This document shows positions 22,701-33,507 of a stretch of 64,000 nt of DNA, piece after piece. The DNA comes from Blasia pusilla (Eukaryota > Marchantiophyta > Marchantiopsida > Blasiales), in the NCBI GenBank assembly GCA_050084515.1, contig CM114275.1, forward strand, positions 20,708,001-20,772,000. Direction: 5' to 3'. A program made the translations under genes and the position numbers. The stretch's first letter is position 1. Every line of letters starts with the position of its first letter. The notes under the pieces are model-generated. The model had not been told where the DNA came from, searched no databases, and was given only the letters and a program-made list of their open reading frames with translations.

Positions 22701-23842
22701 GGAGTTGTAAGGATGAAGATTGGTTCAAGGTGCTCCAAATAGCAAATGGCGTAGTTGAGAGTGGTATTTCAGATATTGCATGGAGTGACAATGTGCATGA
22801 AGCATAGATCAAGCATGGGAGAGTGTGAGTTGGGGCTCCGTAGTCTAAGACGCAAATGGAGCAGAAAAAAATTAGCAAGAGAGAAGGTTTTGTGTTAAAT
22901 TAATAGCAAGACATGAAGTTGCTCAATGTATATAATATGGTCTTGTACCATTCAACACATCCAGACTTGACATGATCCAAGACCGGGTGAGCTTAGGAAA
23001 GCTTAGTGCACATTGTCAAGTAAGTGGATGAGGATTTGGATTCGTTCAAGAAAGGGAGTGGAAGGTTGTGCCTAGTGGGCAAACACATGCACCAAACCTA
23101 AAATGTGAACTAGGAGGGTTTGGAGAGCCAAGGCTTGTTGAAGTAGAGTGGAGGCCATAGTGAGTAGCAGCATGGTAATTTGGAGTTCCTATTCTAAGGA
23201 CGTAGATCATAAGTTGCAGGAAACCCCAAAATTGTTGTGCAAATTGACTCTCCAAACTCAATGTGTTGGAGAGCTGCACGGAGGCAAAAGATCAAAATCT
23301 ATTATGTAATTGTTGGTCCCAATTTTTAGGGTTGCAACAATCTCCACCAATATTGGGATGGTATTTTTGGTGTTGTGTATAAGCATAAAGATGAGTCAAA
23401 GAGGTGAGATGTCGAGTGGGAAGGGTGTAAGAACCAATAAGGGGGGAGTTTTTGTCATGGTAGGGTCATAGAGTAGCTCATATACTTAGTGTCACTCAAA
23501 TGTGGTTGGAGAACCTGAAAATTGTATGTTTGCTAGTGACAAAGAAAGATGGAGTTGTGACGTGGGACCCAACATTGAACACAATTTCTCGACTTCTTTG
23601 AGTACAAAGGTGGGAGTGAGAGTACATAGGGAGTTTGCAATTCTTGCATATCAATCGAGATTATATGGGTTTGGCAAAGAGTTGAATGATCATGTATGAA
23701 TGAGGGCACATCGAAGATTGAGTTCCTACAGGTACACGAGAAGCAAAAAGTGATGCCAAATCATTACAAATGCACATTGCATGAGAGTGCACACATTAGA
23801 GTTGAGAGTCACCTTGGCATGTGATAATGGCGTCGTTCAAAG
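19761..23842. other. Long AT-rich intergenic region
   Basis: Four kilobases with no recognised coding, RNA or mobile domain. It probably consists of old repeat remnants. Its last four bases, AAAG, form the left target-site duplication of copy 2. Confidence 0.4.
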
Positions 23843-24378
23843 TGTCACGTCTTTTAGGATAGATCGATGGGATCTAATAGAGCGCCTTCATGAGTAGTGG
23901 AGGACACGCCCAGTAGGTCGAGGGTAACCTGCTGAGGCCCTTGGAAACCTGAGATAGCAGGTTTCCCCTTCGTTTCGGCTCATTTGGAGCCATATTGAGG
24001 AACTTACTATTTTAGGTAAGTACCATTTTGAGTATATGATCGACTTACTATTTTTGGTAAGTGGCGCTTGACCTCCTACATCAGGTCAAGAGCCAAGGAG
24101 GTGACTTGGGAGAATAGGTTACCATGGAGAGAGCTTGGGAGAAGAGGGGTATACCTCAAGGAGAGAAAGCTTGAGAGCTCATTCTCTCTTTGTTGAACCT
24201 CTTGGCATGAGGCGGCGGAGCTATGGTACCTTGCCTTGTGAGTGTAACCCAAGCCTCTCATTAGGAGAGTGGGTTTGGTTTGACATGAGAGAGAGTGCAC
24301 ACCTTTGAGAGCTATGGTGTGAGATGGTGGAGAGAGAGATTGGATCTTACTTTACAAAGAGAGAATGAAAGAATGAGA
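23843..24378 (+). promoter_or_regulatory. 5' terminal region of copy 2 (LTR-like, probable promoter)
   Basis: Recurs at 57213-57745 in copy 4 and on the minus strand in the 622-bp unit at 50670-51291. It starts TGTCACG and carries the paired palindromic boxes at 24002-24062 and a purine-rich GAGAGAG end. It sits where a 5' LTR would supply the promoter, but the 3' end of the element does not repeat it. Confidence 0.6.
24002..24062 (+). promoter_or_regulatory. Two tandem 20-bp palindromic boxes
   Basis: ACTTACTATTTTAGGTAAGT at 24002-24021 and a close copy at 24043-24062, both with ACTTAC...GTAAGT inverted ends, set 41 bp apart (about four helical turns). Copy 4 keeps the first and a degraded second. 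They could bind a dimeric regulator; this is inference. Confidence 0.5.
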
Positions 24379-25980
24379 GGGTGAGAGAGCTTCATGGGGG
24401 AGCTCGCTGGTCACTCGCTGTTTTTGCAGGTTGGGGACCGTGTTCCCCGTTCAGCGGCTCATGGGAGTGCTCACCGGAGCAAGGGCTGCTTTCATTACTC
24501 TTTGCATTTGCCGATTTTTCGTGTGGAAGAGTGGCGCACGGAAGCGCTGCCCAATTTCTGATAGGGATTGAGTATGGGGGCGGGTTGCCCCATGCTGGTG
24601 CTCTCGGGAGCACCATGTAGCTTGTTCATATGTATTTTTACAGATGTTACATTTTCGTTGGGAGAAATCAGCGCGGGAGCACTGCCAAATTTTGTGTAGG
24701 AGAAAGAGACATTGGGCTTTACGACAGTCCCCGTCAATTTTTACTGAAATGTCCGATTCTAAATGTTTTTTGATTGTAGCGTAGATCGTGAAGTTGTGCA
24801 CGCTGTGCAACAAACAATGCACAATTTGGAGTTGCGAGCAAAAAGTTATGGGCAATCTTGTAAAGATGCCATTGCTAGGCGATTTTTAGGGTTAAATCGT
24901 GCAAACCCTAAATCAGCCGCCACACCGGCTGCGGCCGTCACCATCAACGGTCAACCGTCACCGTCAACGGTCAACTGTCACCATCAATGGTCAACCGTCA
25001 CAATCAACGATCAACCGTCACCGTCATCGGTCGGCCGTCACCATCAGCGGTCAACCGTCACTGTCAAGGGTCCACCGTCCATTGTCCATCCTTTGGGTGC
25101 CATTTCCGCCATTACGGAGTGGAGGGTCTTCCATGACGTTCGTTGATTCCTTGACTTGCGTCGCCACCACGTACTTTGTTTTGGCCGCCACCGTCATCGC
25201 AGTTTCTTCATCAACCAGTGAAGGGAGATGACCTCCGGTTATGGTGTTTGAGTTTTGATTTCATGCTGCTATGTTGTGATTGGTAGCCGCTCGACGACGA
25301 TCGAGTATCGTGCCGTAGCCGCAACGCGCCGTGCCGCTCGTGGCCGCACCGCACCATCTCGATCGCGGAGCCGCACCGTCATTGTGGAGCAGAGTGTGGG
25401 ATTATTATTGATTGAGGAGGGTATGCCGCCGAGTGCCGCATCCCACCATCGAGGGCCGTGCCGTTCGTAGGCGTTCCGTGCCGCTTGCAACGCCGCACCG
25501 TTCCGCTGGGACGGCACTGTCTATCGAGGAGTTTTGAGCAGCATCAGTATGGGAGGAGTATGACTTGCTGATTGGAGGAGTTGTCTCCACGATTGAGTTG
25601 GGGTCGAGATTTGCAGTTGCTGAGGAGCGACATCGACATGTGTTCAGGTTACCCATTCTGGTCCTTTACCCTGCACGTGTGAGGGATTCTGGGATTTATT
25701 TGGGGATATTGGGTGTGTGGATGCTTTGAGAGCATCATTTATGTATGTGGTTTAGGGACATAGACCTGTGTGGGATGTCCGGAGTTGAGGGTAGGTTGTC
25801 GATGAGATGATAGCCTGGTAGATTTCACCACGCGCGTGTTGCCGCACGTTACACGTCTCGGGGAGAGAGAGTGTAGATCGAGTGCCGCATGTTTGGGATG
25901 AGTGATTGAGGGATTCCTCACGAGGTTCAGAGTGATCGGGTGAGAGGGGCACAAGGGTCATCACGGAGTCTGTTCGGGAC
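24379..25980 (+). other. Leader of copy 2
   Basis: About 1.6 kb between the 5' region and gag, matched by 57,746-59,290 in copy 4. It contains the 20-bp minisatellite and a GC-rich stretch full of GCCGC-type motifs (25,280-25,510). No conserved ORF is seen, and no clear tRNA primer-binding site was recognised. Confidence 0.5.
24941..25080 (+). repeat. 20-bp minisatellite, seven units
   Basis: Seven tandem 20-bp units of the type CCRTCAACGGTCAACCGTCA with scattered substitutions. The corresponding part of copy 4 (about 58,303-58,381) has roughly four degraded units, so unit number differs between copies. Confidence 0.9.
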
Positions 25981-27262
25981 TTTGAGAGGCGAGGTGGTGA
26001 ACCCGAGAGTAGCTCTAGAGGTTTTACGCGGAGTGGCGTGAGGTTTCGAGGGTCTCCACGTGAGGGACCACCTCGACCTCCTTCTGTGTCATCGTCAGAC
26101 GAGGGGGAGGGTGTAGAGGAGTTTGTGAGCACATCGCCACACATTGTGAGTGGTCCTACCAGTTGGGCGTACGAGATGGACGACCGGGGTAGAGGACCGC
26201 CTAGGTTTTCAGGTGCAGTAGGCACGATTGAGTTGCACGATTTTATAGCAGAGTTTAGGAGTTGGTGCGACTCCCGGGCCAGGAACTCTAGAGAGTTCAA
26301 CCCGTTCTGACATGGAACGGTATGTTCCAGATTTAGAGGGGGCGCCCATGGACGATTACCATGAGTTCTCTCAGAGATATGCATGTGAGATCGAGGCGTG
26401 GAGGCTCTACTATGACCCACATTATGTGTCATGGACGGAGCCGTTCCCAGATGAGGAGGAGGAGTCAGGAGAGGCTACAGCCTCTTCCACTAGTGACGTT
26501 TTAGGAGGGGTCACTCGACGGGGAGCGATTGCACCGTCTAGTCGGGTTCGTCCCAGTTCAACCCTATGGTTGAGTTCTTTTGTTGAGTTGAGGGCGAGCT
26601 ACCAGGGGTACGGACGGAGAAGTTGTGGAGCATCCACGACTTCCAGAGGCGCTTGGGTGAGAGTTTGCGTGAGGCTTACACTCGCTTGCGCTGGTTGATC
26701 AACGTCACTCAAGGGGTGACAGAGGCTCAGGCTATCCAGTCATGGTATGCGATCTTTCGACCGGACCTGCGGACACGGGTGCGGGAGGGGTGCTTTTATG
26801 AACACCTCCCCTACGTTGAGAGATGTTTTTAGGACCGCCGAGAACATTGAGCGCAACATGGCGGAGGAGAGCGTAGCCACCATGGGTTCTGGCGAGCGAG
26901 CCACGATTGTCCGCACCACCTGCGGCAAAGAACGTGGACTCGAAAGTTAGGTCGATCGTGGCACCACGAGCTCAGGGAGGATACCGAGAGGCCATGCCAC
27001 AGAGACCTGCGCCTTCATATGCGGCTCAGCAGCAGCCGCCTACTATTACTTGTTGGTCATGTGGTGGAGCCCATCATCAGCGCGATTGCACTCGTCAGGA
27101 TCATGGACGTGTGCCTCAAAGATGGAGGAGGAGATGGTGTTGCACCAGGAGGTTATCGAGTGTGAATATTGTCGAGGTATGGTCATACACGCGCCAGGTG
27201 TTTTAGTTTACATCCTGAGTTACGTCTGGACCGAGGGCCAGAGATGGCACCAGAGCGAGTAG
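25981..27262 (+). pseudogene. Gag with two zinc knuckles, copy 2
   Basis: Unlike copy 1 the middle is not inverted. The blocks run forward in order: GAVGTIELHDFIAEFRSW, DDYHEFSQRYACEIEAW, LREAYTRLRWLINVTQG and a helical tail. The knuckles are CWSCGGAHHQRDC near 27,050-27,090 and a second of CX2CX4HX4C type near 27,155-27,200. The frame shifts near 26,310, 26,620, 26,830 and 27,100. The first ATG in the opening frame is at 26176 in the MDDRGRG block; sequence upstream is also open and conserved, so the start is unresolved. Confidence 0.82.
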
Positions 27263-28731
27263 CCGGTCCGGGTGGGCTAGAGATCGTGGTCCCGTTGGGG
27301 GACGAGGAGTTGGAGTTGCCCGTGGAGGAGGTAGAGTACCACCACCTAGACGCGCCGAGGGAGCTGCCGGACGTGAGGCTGGGATGGCTGCTCAGATACA
27401 ACAATGGCTCTGAGGAGCAGATTGCCGCTATGGCATTGAGGTTACCCGATGCCGGATCCGTGGCATCGACATCATATGGAGCAGCCAGAGATCTGGAGGA
27501 TCCTGGATGGATGTGCGGGGTTGCCCAGATGGAGGCCGCCGCAGTTGTGACGCGTGGAGCAGCCGCAGAGTTGGATCCACAGCGAGGGGAAGCCAGTAGA
27601 CAGACTAGGCTTCCTCAATCTTTCACGTTGTCCGAAGCGATGAGGACCCCATCGATGGGTCCTCATCAAAGTTCCTGGAGAGTTGGTAATGTTGTTGGTG
27701 TGCAAGCACGGAGGGCGATGGGAGAAGCGAGTGCGACGACTCCTATTGTTGATGCTCAGGAGGGGCATGTGTCGAGCACGTTGTTGGGGGCGGCCACCGT
27801 TGTGTACCGCACTCCTTTATTTTCTGCTTCCGATGTTGTGACGTTGGGAGGTACCCCCGCCGAGGATTTTCGGCTGGCCGCTTCACTATGTGAGCGCGGA
27901 GTTGGAGTTCCTGCATCATGTTCAGAGGTGATTGCAGAGGAGGTGATGGACCTGCCCTTGGAGCGGATGCTCGGGCCGTCCACGTCAGATTCATGGCAGG
28001 CTGCGGCTGCTAGGATGGCGGAGATGCCCGCTAGACCCGCGATAGAGCGTGCCATGGCTTCTCCTGGTGTTGTGTTGCTGGATAACCGAGGAGAGGTCTT
28101 CCAGTTGGTGAGTCATGGAGGTAGAGCTTTTAGTCCGCAGCGCATCTTGTTGGATTCAGGAGCGCAACCCTTGATGTTGGGGAAAGCGTTATTCAGAGGA
28201 TTGGGCTTGACGAGAGCCGATGTGGAGTGTTGTCCATTTCGGATACAGACATCCTTGGGTGGAGCGAGTACCACACAGTATATCACCCGACAGGAGGTCG
28301 TGGTGAGGATTCGCCCGGGACATCCTACAGATGAGTCCGTGGTGCGTGCCAAGGCGATAGTGACTGATGTTGAGTCCTACGACGTCTTGGTTGGTGGAGC
28401 AATGTTATACCCGATGGGGTTTTCCCTTGATTACTGGGAGGAGTCAGCGTCCTACAGACCAGGATGGCAGTCAGGTGATGGGCGCCTTACCTCATTACCC
28501 GTTCGATTCACAGGTGCAGTGATCGAGCAACGGCCAGGAGAGATGGCGACCTTAGCAGCATTTAGCAGTGCCTTCACTTGGCCTAGTGATTTGATTGAGG
28601 GACATGTCCATGCAGAGGATACTCTCATTCCTGACATTTCTATGGAGAGGAGTGTTATGGTAGCTGCATCATTCCGTGGAGGAGAGGTGCCGTTGTGGGG
28701 CTCGACTGAGGAGCTTCAACGATTAGCGTGA
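27169..28731 (+). pseudogene. Gag-Pol linker and aspartic protease, copy 2 (long open frame)
   Basis: This is the longest open frame of the family in the window. It runs without a stop from the second zinc knuckle (YGHTRARC) through the linker into the protease. The protease has LLDSGAQPLMLGKALF near 28,147-28,194, the conserved YITRQEVVVRIRPGHP and the second-half YDVLVGGAMLYPMGF. It ends about 140 bp before methyltransferase motif I. Continuity of knuckle and protease in one frame indicates that Gag and Pol are made as one polyprotein here, without an obvious frameshift site. Confidence 0.82.
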
Positions 28732-28754
28732 TCGCGACGCGGACGCGTGGGAGC

Positions 28755-29812
28755 GAGGCGTTTGCACAGAGCGTGACGGGTCTGAGGAACCCGAGGTAGT
28801 GGGGAGTGCTACGATGACACCCTTGGATACTACACCCATTGTGTGGTGTACCCCGGAGGAGGGTATTCGAGTGTTAGATCTCTTTGGAGGGATTAGCACC
28901 GGGTTAGCTGTTGTTTTGCAGCAGGAGTGCGAGTACAAAGAAGATTTGTAGGTGGAGAGTGATGATGTTGCGGAGGCGCGTCTCACTACGACATGTGGCG
29001 CAATTACGCCCACGTTTTCCCGACTTATTGTTTGCGTCCGCGATCTGACAGAGTACCGAGTTCCCTACCGAGGATATTTTGTTGTTGGGGCGCAGGACTT
29101 AGAGCGGTAGGGACCATTGATTTGGTCATTTCCGGTTGGCCATGTCGAGGCCAATCGAGTCCGGACAAGGCAGCGGGTTGGCTGACATACACGGTCCACG
29201 TTGTTTTGGGAGATGTTGAGGGTCTTACGGCAGCTTGTAGGAGCACCGGTCTCATTCTCCGGCCTACATTCTCGAGAATGTGCCGATCTTAGAGACTCAG
29301 TCACGGGTCGTGACGAGTGCTCATCAGTGCGTGCCTGGATCGCCCAAAAAGTGTTCTTGGATGCGGCGAGTGTAGGTTCTAGAGCCCATCGCCCGCGTCT
29401 ATGGTGGACCAACTTGGTGCCCCATGCGGTGTTATGGAGGGCGTATGCAGAGTGGAGCGCCCCCCCCTTTGTTAGTGGATTCCATTTCGGATCCAGTCGC
29501 CGATCACGCGAGCGATGCGGCACGATGATCGACCACCACCGATCGTGGTCAACAAACGAGTAGGTAAGCCAGGCGGGCAGCCTTGCCCACGTTTGTGAGT
29601 TTTCCGCTTCCTATGCATACAAGGAGGCCGGTCCTGGCTTGGTTTGGGATGACCAGGTTCAGCGGTTGGTGGAGCCCAACGCCCGGCGAGAGAGAGCGGC
29701 GATGGGATTTCCACAGAGGTGACGGCAAAGTACCATCAAGTGTCGAGGCATCACGACGCCATGTCTTGGGTCAGCGATGGACCTGAATCGCTTGACATGG
29801 ATCCTCAGCTTG
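28755..29812 (+). pseudogene. C5-cytosine methyltransferase domain, copy 2 (indel-rich)
   Basis: Motif I DLFGGI begins at 28877 and is followed within 25 codons by a frameshift. Motif IV near 29134-29157 reads GWPCRGQS, with Arg in place of the usual Gln; the Cys codon is 29143-29145. ENV lies near 29,274, RPRLWWTN near 29,391-29,413 and MGFP near 29,700. Many one- and two-base indels separate these blocks, so no product is possible. Confidence 0.85.
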
Positions 29813-30149
29813 GGAGTGGTGAGCGGCGTCGTATGAGATCGCGACAAATCACACGGCATTGCGTTGGGAGCCCCATGCCTACCGAGACGGTGGAGGTGGG
29901 TGGGGCGAGACCCGAGGAGATCTACGCACTGGGGGAGATCGGGAGAGACACCCTTGGACTTCTTGGGATGTTTTGAAGGTACGCAAGGAGATGATAGCCA
30001 CAGCATCGAGCGTGGTTTTGGGCACTGCACGTGGAGGAGATCAGAGTTTGCAGTTGGCTGCAAGAGAGCGGCCTAGTGTTGTTGTTCGAGACGGGGTTGC
30101 ACCATAGCAACCACCGATACCCGCGCCGGAGAGTCCTACCGTAGTCACG

Positions 30150-31796
30150 ATGGAGACTTGGGAGCCAGATATGGGCCCTAAGTTTGACAGGAGGAGAGCG
30201 GCGCCGAATACATCGTTCCTCAAGAGTTATAGAGAGCGCTTTGCATTTAGCATGGAGGATTTGGGTACGCTGAAGGGACCGGGGATCCGCATTGAGTTGT
30301 CGAGTGATATGCCGATCTTCCGATGACCCTACATGTACAGTGATATGGAGAGGGCTCTGATTCAGAGCAGGAGCCAAGACTTAGTCGGAGCAGGACTAGT
30401 GGAGATGTCGCATGGGGAGTATGCATCCGCCCTCGCGTTATGCCCGCCAAGAAGGATGTGCATGGCAACCGGGCGGATAGGCGGATGTGTGGGGATTACC
30501 GACCTATCAATCGGCAGACAAAGTCCGATAGGTATGCCATGCCCACCGAGGAGATCTTTGATGCGATTGGTCACGCAAAGGTCTTGATTCATTGATTTGT
30601 GAGCTGGATACCATCACTGCCTATCATATTGGAGGACAAAAGTAAGACGGCATTTTGGGGCATCGATCCTCACGGGAAGGATTTTTGTACCAAAGTGGCG
30701 ATTCTTACCATTTGGGTTAAAGAACGCCCCGCTCGATTCAGAGGGTCATGGATAGGATCTTGGCTGGTCCGGATTTTGCTAGGTGTTATATTGATGACAT
30801 CGTAGTCTTTAGCGCCACGGTTGAGGAGCATGAGCAACATCTAGAGGAGGTATTTCGACGATTGCAATTACATGGGTGAAGCTACATCCAGGCAAGTGCA
30901 AGTTCTTCTACGACCAGATTGAGTACTTGGGTCATACGATATACCCAGGGGCCTTGGTGTTCAGCAGACGAAGGTAGAGGCTATCTCACGCATTCCACGC
31001 CCTATAGATGTGAGCCGTGTTCGGCAAGATTCATGGGATTGGCGAACTTCTATCGGCGATACGTCAAGGGATTCGATTCGATTGAATGGCCGCTGACCTT
31101 GCTCACCAAGGTGGATCACGAGTGGCACTGGGGGGATGAGCAGAGCGAGCATTTCGATTGCTCAGGACAGTTGGCGTCCGCACCCATCTTGAGGAGACCG
31201 ATGGGGGCGCCCTTTCCGATTGCACGCATTGGAGCATGTTGGGGCTTGAGCGGTGCTCACCCAAAGCATGATGATGAGGGTAGAGAGTTTTGGTGGCTTA
31301 TGCTAGCCGCTCGAACAACGCTACAGAGGCGAAGTACAGCTCGTATGAGGGTGAGTGCTTGGCTACGGTGTGGGCTGTCGCGCATTTTAGGTGTTACTTA
31401 TTCGGAAACCCCTTTACCATCATCACTGATCATCAACCACTGAAGTGGTTGATGGAGTCCGACAAGCTTACAGGGAAGCTTGCGAGATGGGCTCTGTTGT
31501 TTCAGGAATATGATTTTCAAGTGGTACATAGACCTGGAACGCTCAACCAGGATGCAGATGGGTTGAGTCGTAACCCATGCCCGAGTCAGCGAGATGCGAC
31601 TGGAGCTCGATGGCATGGAGAGAGTGATGAGGAGTCGGTGCCAGGATGGCACCCGTCAGCCTATTTAGGCATGTTGGCTATGGAGAGCCAGAGTGTGGAG
31701 ACTTCGATGGCGAGGTCTAGTGGAGAGTCCTTGGATCCCGAGGCCATTGAGGAGATGACAAGTGGCCGAGATATTCATGATGATGGAGTAGTCTAG
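30150..31796 (+). pseudogene. Reverse transcriptase and RNase H, copy 2
   Basis: The RT blocks (PKLTRGER-like start, FWGIDPHGKD, YIDDIV near 30,790-30,805) are spread over several frames by small indels. RNase H is cleaner: from 31290 one frame gives VAYASRSNNATEAKYSSYEG, ECLATVWAV, IITDHQPLKWLM and DADGLSRNP. It ends at the TAG at 31794, the same stop as in copy 1 at 5707. Confidence 0.9.
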
Positions 31797-31837
31797 GAGT
31801 ACCTTTGTACTGGAAGCGTTGCGAGCACTGTGGGTGC

Positions 31838-33054
31838 TAGAGAGCGAGATTGGATCCTACAGCGGGCCAGACGGTTCCGTTGGGAGGGAACACATGTTTT
31901 GAGGGTTTGGGAGGATGGCAGAGTATGCGTAGTGCCGCATCCTTTGTAGAGAGCACGACTAGTGCAGCATGCCCACGAGGAGTTGGGTCACTTTGGGGTG
32001 AAGTGGACGTACAGCTTGCTCCAGATTCAGTATTGGTGGCGAGGCATGCAGACCGCGTTCGGCAGATTTGTTGCAGTGCATGGTGTGTGATCGGATGCGA
32101 GCATCGTTCAATGCTCCGACTCCACAGTTGCATCCATTACCGATCATGGGCTTAGGGTATAGATGGAGTTTGGATTTTGGGACCTTTGCCCTTGACGGAG
32201 CGTCACGGTCGTTATGTGTTGGTGATGGTGAGCACTTCTCGAAGTGGATCGAGTTGGTTGCATTGCCGACAAAGCAAGTGAGGGAGTAGCTTATGCCTTC
32301 CTTGACAGAGTCTTTGAGTCATTGGCGGCGCACCGGTGAGGTGTTGATGCACCAGGATACCAAGTTTCGCGGTGAGTTCCAGGCCTTGTGTGATGGGCGA
32401 TCGACCACCGCCGACGACCGCGAGATCATCCCGAGGCGGATGGATTAGCGGAGAGAGTTGTGTAGACGGTGAAGAGGGGTTTACGCAAGTATGGCTTGAA
32501 GAGAGGTCACCTAGGAGATTGGGACCTCCGGTTGCCATGGTTGGCGATGGGATCTGATTCAGCAGCAGGCATCCTTAGCGTCTTTTTCACCGTATTTGCT
32601 ACTTTATGGCCGAGCCAGATTTACTGCGGCCATTCGTCGAGATGCTCGTGAGGTGCTGAACCTTGATGACCCAGATGTATGGGTGCGAGCATGTTCTCAG
32701 AGGGCTGAGTTATTTCGGAGAGTGATGCCCATGGCGTTGGAGAACTTGGCGATTGCACAGCATCGGGATACGTTGAGGTATGCGACTATTCGAGGTGGTG
32801 GTTATCGAGCAACTATCCGGAGGTTTCATCAGGGAGATTATGTCTTTTTGCAGCAGACGGCACCAAGCGGCGTTGGATGTGACCTGCAGGCGCATTATCC
32901 CGAGAGTGCGTGACATTTTGCCATCGGGTGTTCTCTTGCTGGAGGGACGCGATGGTATGGTATGGAAGGACCATGTGCATAATTGTGCGCCATGTCACCT
33001 TCCTAACATTGATGGTATAGTAGATCCGAGCTTAGTAGTAGTTCCTGCAAGCTT
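31838..33054 (+). pseudogene. Integrase, copy 2
   Basis: The HHCC finger (HEELGHFGVK... CMVC), a DDE core with frameshifts near 32,050, 32,180 and 32,330, the HPEADGLAERV block and the SH3-like IRVRDILPSGVLLLEGRDG tail are all present. The 32,596-33,199 part is nearly clean and passes into the PHD finger. Confidence 0.88.
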
Positions 33055-33199
33055 GCGTTGTATGTTGTGTGGTTCTGCCCGTGGTGCGGCCACGATGCTA
33101 GTATGTGATGGGTGTTCGAGAGGATGGCATATGGCATGTTTGACGCCACCTCTCACTAGGGTTCCTCAGGGACGATGGATGTGTCCCAGATGTACATAG
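33055..33199 (+). pseudogene. PHD finger, copy 2
   Basis: CMLC, CDGC, GWHMAC and CPRC occur with the same spacing as in copy 1, ending at the same final stop. Substitutions between the two copies lie outside the zinc ligands, for example TSPLTRIPRER versus TPPLTRVPQGR. That suggests the finger was kept under constraint while the family was active. Confidence 0.88.
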
Positions 33200-33312
33200 A
33201 GAAGGTAGTTCTACATTCCGACTTGTGTCTATGACATGGATGACAAGGAGGCGACTAACGATGGGGCCACATGAGCACCCGGCCTTCTTGCTCCTAGCGT
33301 CCGAGAGATGTA

Positions 33313-33507
33313 TGTCATGGTAGGTAGGGATAGATGGCTATCTGGAGTTAGAGGGACCTAACCACCAGCTAGGGGGGCGATTGGAGATATTTTGGTTCTT
33401 CTTGTCTCGTTGTTTGGATGCCATGAGTTAGCATGGGATCATGCGTGTTTGTGTGTGTGTTTGGTGACAGCGATGTATGTTGTGTAGCGATGTGTATGCG
33501 CACGAAA
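33313..33507 (+). repeat. 195-bp 3' terminal unit, copy 2
   Basis: Starts TGTCATGG and ends CACGAAA where copy 1 ends CACGACA. It is followed by AAAG, matching the base run before the 5' end at 23839. Confidence 0.8.

Larger units (their letters stand above)
23843..33507 (+). mobile_element. Ty3/gypsy retrotransposon copy 2, both ends present
   Basis: Starts TGTCACG at 23843 and ends CACGAAA at 33507, with AAAG on both sides (23839-23842 and 33508-33511), consistent with a 4-bp target-site duplication. Contents are a long 5' region, a leader with a 20-bp minisatellite, Gag with two zinc knuckles, protease, methyltransferase, RT, RNase H, integrase, PHD finger and the 195-bp 3' unit. The protease part is open for 520 codons, but from about 28,730 to 32,600 small indels are frequent. 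The two ends are not a matching LTR pair. Confidence 0.9.

Noticed and set aside
24941-25080. Regular 20-bp repeats as a CRISPR array
   Set aside because: Units are directly tandem with no spacers, in a eukaryotic retroelement leader.
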